Assembly: GCA_037974965.1 (NCBI GenBank)
Contig: JBBPFI010000002.1
Location: forward strand, 620,001-684,000
Length of the DNA stretch: 64,000 nt
Direction: 5' to 3'
Source of the DNA: Dacryopinax spathularia
Taxonomy: Eukaryota; Basidiomycota; Dacrymycetes; Dacrymycetales; Dacrymycetaceae
Shown: piece after piece, positions 60,792 to 64,000 of the stretch
How the letters are laid out: every line of letters begins with the position of its first letter
Numbering within the stretch: the first letter of the stretch is position 1
The notes under the pieces: model-generated
Told to the model about the DNA's origin: nothing
What the model saw: only the letters and a program-made list of their open reading frames with translations
The model's database searches: none
Position numbers and translations under genes: made by a program

Positions 60792-62418
60792 ATGCCGAAG
60801 ACCATCCGAAAGCGTGGAGGTCCATCGTCGCCTCCTTCGAAAGCTCGTGTCGTGACAAAAGGTGCGCTGCGCTTGATTTATCATTTCTACAGTTTCTCAT
60901 GCGGTCCTCAGCATCGAGGTATATCTCCTTGGTTTGAGATCAAGCTTACCTGCGTTCTCACTCGGGACTGCCAGCGCATCGCAACGAGCGTCCCGGCACG
61001 ACTTGATGGGCGTTTACGGTTCCTCTACCGCACATACAGTACGTCCGCTAAACGTCTGAGCCATTTCAACGGTTTCCGTAAGTCATCCTATCTTGCAGGA
61101 AATCGGTTTCCAGCTCTCCGTCTGCTCGCGTCGTGATCATTTCACACAGTCCGACCCCCCTCGATCTACACCGAAGAGAACCAATTCGGCGCGCTTGTCT
61201 GTTCGATCGCCCTCCTTTCCTAGAACTTCAGGTCCCACTCCATCACACGACTCCTCTGACATACAACCACCAGTCGACATGAAAACGACGGGGCGGGGTA
61301 AGAAGTCCGTGGGCGCAAACTTGTCGGATTATGACGATCGCACAAGGCGACGCTTGCAGCTCGTCCAAAGGCAGTTCCGCATCTACCATTTCACCCGAAA
61401 CCCGTATCCCGATGTTGCTCAGGAGACTCTATACTTGTTGGATGCCGTGGCGGAGGTGAATCGAGAGAGCGTCGGCTGTGTTCCACCGGCTCCGACTATC
61501 GATTTGGACGAGGTTCCCGGGCAGCGATTAGTGGTGAGCACACCGCATCAGATACATGCACTACTCCGTGACACTCATTTCAAACACAGATAAAAAGCAT
61601 GGCATATCAAAGCCGAGGCCGATTCAAGACGATAGGCAAATATATCGTGCAGCAGCAGTACAAGGAAGTGTTCCGCATATTCGACACTGCCGAAACTCTT
61701 CATCAGCAATGGTTGGAGGAAACTGAAGTCAGGAGGAAGGATCGCCTGGAGCAAGAAGAAAAAGAGGCACGGCGTCGTGTCAGCGATGCAATCGAGCAAC
61801 TACTGGAAAAATCGCGTTTCGTCTACAGCCATTTCAACTGCTTGGTGAGCCCGGGCGCCTCCTTGGACTCCGTTTCTCTTGCTTATACTTAGTTAGGCAT
61901 CTCCAGAAGATCCGGGTGCGGACGAGCATTCTGGACTTTTTGAGCACCCTGCTATCGGAGAACTGATAGCACGCATGTGTTATAAAGGGCCAGATAGTGA
62001 CGCGGCCCATGCGCCAACTCTCTTCGATCCACCACCTTGGCCTCTAATATCGTTCGCTATAGTGATCGTAAGTCACCTCTAGCGCCACCACTGATGTCGC
62101 TCACTCCCGGGAAGATATACCACATCTTGTGCTCTTTTAGGACCGGCACTTTGCAAGAAGAGAGAGTGGGAGAGTCCGAGAAAGAAGCGTACAACGAGAT
62201 GTGTGAACTGTTGGCCAAGTTTGTCCACAGGTCTCCTGAGAAGTCGCAAAAATTCAGAGAAAGTTTGAGTCGGTTCTGCTTGTATGCCGACTGTTTCCTC
62301 TATTCACTTTGTCTACTAACATGTTCTGGACAGCGCACGGTTCGGAATCCGGCAAGATCCGACACCAAAGGCCTTTCCTCTGCGGAAGTTCGACCTCAAC
62401 CTCATGGACGAGCCGTGA
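60792..62418 (+). CDS. DUF6532-type protein, basidiomycete family
   Basis: Exons 60792-60861, (60912-60918), 60975-61038, 61099-61533, 61590-61844, 61897-62067, 62115-62281, 62334-62418; 417 aa. The N-terminal third is basic and Ser/Pro-rich (MPKTIRKRGGPSSPPSKAR). The folded part starts near RRRLQLVQRQFRIYHFTRNP and continues with GRFKTIGKYIVQQQYKEVF, GLFEHPAIGELIARMCYKGP, LFDPPPWPLISFAIVI and FRTGTLQEERVGESEKEAYN. The F-HPAI...I spacing followed by a helix and a (D/E)W-TGT-like motif resembles the DUF6532 domain common in Agaricomycotina; I recognise this from memory, not from a search. Function is unknown. The 7-nt second exon is a guess that keeps frame; from 61099 on the model is firm. 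The intron 62068-62114 ends AAG. Confidence 0.65.
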
Positions 62419-62722
62419 TCGCCCGTCGAAATATTGGATATTGTACTATAACGGATACATGTAGGTTATAATGTATGGATCTGACCTCATATCGCGCCTT
62501 CCTCGATCGGAATCGCTCGGCTGTGTTGTAGCTGATCCATTCGGGCAATCAAAGGCATTTGAGATAAGGACATTGAGGGGACTTTTGCGTCGAGTTGTCG
62601 AAGTCAGGGAGCGGCAGGAAGAGATCCGAAGACGGTCGAAGCCAATGAGGTAAGCAAAGTCTTGGTTCCTGAACGCGCGCGCAGCCCTAGCACTGATACC
62701 ATCGCCATCATCTTCTATCACG
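62419..62722. other. Short spacer between DUF6532-type genes
   Basis: About 300 bp. A 60-codon open frame from 62471 (MYGSDLISRLPRSESLGC) could be a 5' exon of the second gene, but its GTAAGC donor does not fit the phase of the next exon, so I treat it as noncoding. Confidence 0.4.
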
Positions 62723-64000
62723 ATGCTCACTCGAACAGGTGCTCGCATCTCCTATCGACAGGTGAATCCCAACCACATCATCTGCAAATGGTTTTAAAAG
62801 TTCCTTAGGCTTCCCAAGTAGACGAAGATGGAGATCGATCCCTGGCGGATTCCGTAGAAATTGAGGTACAGTCCAATCTCACACCCTTTAGCATACATCG
62901 ATGCTGATTTCGTTCTAGACCATACCACCATTCAAGACGCCAGCGAGGGGCTCTGTGAGACGTGAGCGCTCAGCCCCTTCAAAATCACATTGTGTGTAAC
63001 GCGGACAGGTCGGCCGGAAGACTCTTCGGCATCTCGCCAGTGTCCGTGTGTGTCTTCTCTCAGGACGGCCAATATGCTGATAATGTTCCCGAAGCTATAG
63101 TTTCCGGCGAGAGAGTGCTCTTAACGGAGCGGCAATGTGAGTTGGATTCGTCTCAGAAGACGTTACTGACGATGATCGTAGACAAGACGATACAGGAAAT
63201 AATGGCCATGTCCGACATACCTGATACGATGATGTCGCCAGGCGAGGTTCCGCGCACTATGCACCCGCGAATAGGTCGTTGGATCTCTTCTTCAGCGGAG
63301 TTCCCGCCCCTTGAACTGGACGAGATTTGGAGGTCTTCAACAGCGGTGCCCAAAGCACTGGTAGTATCCGGAGCTACAGACGATGGGTGGCAGATCGATG
63401 CAGACGGTTCGTGTCCCATCATGAGGTCAATCACCTTGTTTACTGATTTGACCGTAGATATGTGGGAAACAACCGAATGCCAGCTTTACCACGTATGGTG
63501 CTTATCACCCCTTAAATCGTAGGCTTACCTATCCCGTAGGTATTTCATGGTATCGACATCAGCCAGATGGTAGGAATCTGCATTCCGGACAGGGGTGAAG
63601 GAAAGGTTCGTTCAGCTCGCTTTTCCTCGTTCTTGCTGTGAAAGAGCCTACCCCTTCCGCAGGTGAGCTCAAAGAAGAACAAGCAACCGCTCGGTGGCTC
63701 AAGTAAGCGAAGGAGGAAATCGGTTCGTACCCTTTGCATCCAATTTTCCGCCCCTCTCACCCGTTGAACAGAAAGGCAAAGAGGTCTCGAGCGCGACGTC
63801 TCCTGGCATGCGGAAAGAAGGTCGTCATCTGTTAAAACCGAGGTTGCACGACGCGTGGCAGCTACAAGCCTACGATGAAGCGATGCAAGCTCGAATAGAA
63901 GTGGCGAAAGCGTGGTGCAAAGCATTTACCAGCCAGGTGGTACCCTTCCCGGCTTCCGAAGAAGAGCGCAGAGAACTTGTTTTGAAGTCTATTGCGATGA
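62723..64000 (+). CDS. Second DUF6532-type protein, 3' partial
   Basis: Exons 62723-62761, 62809-62865, 62919-62993, 63064-63136, 63182-63406, 63458-63492, 63540-63605, 63663-63722, 63772-64000; 286 codons to the window edge. The N terminus MLTRTGARISYRQASQVDED leads through a disordered charged region (RGSVRRERSAPSKSH) and a basic patch (VSSKKNKQPLGGSSKRRRKS) to a helical segment (HDAWQLQAYDEAMQARIEVA, WCKAFTSQVVPFPASEEERR) that resembles the beginning of DUF6532. It follows the previous gene of the same apparent type by about 300 bp on the same strand, suggesting tandem paralogues. The intron 63137-63181 is 45 nt, a multiple of three, so it may be retained. Function unknown. Confidence 0.6.

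Noticed and set aside
62471-62653. Possible 5' exon of the second DUF6532-type gene
   Set aside because: The donor phase does not match the next exon, whereas an ATG at 62723 starts an in-frame model without it.

Overview
This is nuclear DNA of a filamentous or yeast-like basidiomycete. The evidence is eukaryotic gene structure with very dense introns of about 45-60 nt ending mostly in CTRAY-type branch sites plus YAG, a five-domain AROM protein, fungal alternative NADH dehydrogenase, a tricalbin, and two adjacent proteins of the basidiomycete-type DUF6532 kind at the right end. Agaricomycotina is the best guess; the species cannot be named from sequence alone. All gene models are manual splices, checked for reading-frame closure and for agreement with remembered family sequences.

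Layout, left to right. 1-9.3 kb: partial HMG-box protein, RAX1-like RGS membrane protein (-), complex I NDUFA2 subunit (+), TFIIH subunit TFB5 (-), ribose-5-phosphate isomerase (+), a 2 kb gene-free AT-richer stretch, and an NDH-2 NADH dehydrogenase (+). 9.6-17.2 kb: the pentafunctional shikimate enzyme ARO1 (+), then an ER-type CUE protein and mitochondrial ribosomal protein uS4m (-). 17.6-28.7 kb: an RNase III-domain protein (-), class I glutamine amidotransferase (+), Qc-type SNARE (-), eIF3 subunit L (-), acetolactate-synthase-like ThDP enzyme (+), S9 serine peptidase (-). 29.2-41.5 kb: WDR59/Mtc5 (+), F-box protein (+), MTR4 exosome helicase (+). 41.5-46.7 kb: 5.3 kb with no gene I can defend. 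46.7-56.4 kb: a GNAT fused to an Mss4-like domain (+), V-ATPase subunit E (-), FMO-like monooxygenase (+), tricalbin (+). 56.7-64 kb: orphan proline-rich protein (-), a degraded tricalbin 3' copy, small lysine-rich protein(s) (-), and two consecutive DUF6532-type genes, the second running off the window.

Most genes are housekeeping and do not form one pathway; there is no metabolic cluster, transposon ORF, CRISPR array or viral element that I can see. The themes worth following are: an unusually large number of non-canonical introns (seven GC-AG, one apparent GA-AG, several AAG/GAG acceptors) and microexons of 14-19 nt; a GNAT-Mss4 fusion; a tricalbin relic whose differences are mostly synonymous; an RNase III domain lacking one catalytic Glu; and a SNARE with His at the expected zero-layer Gln.
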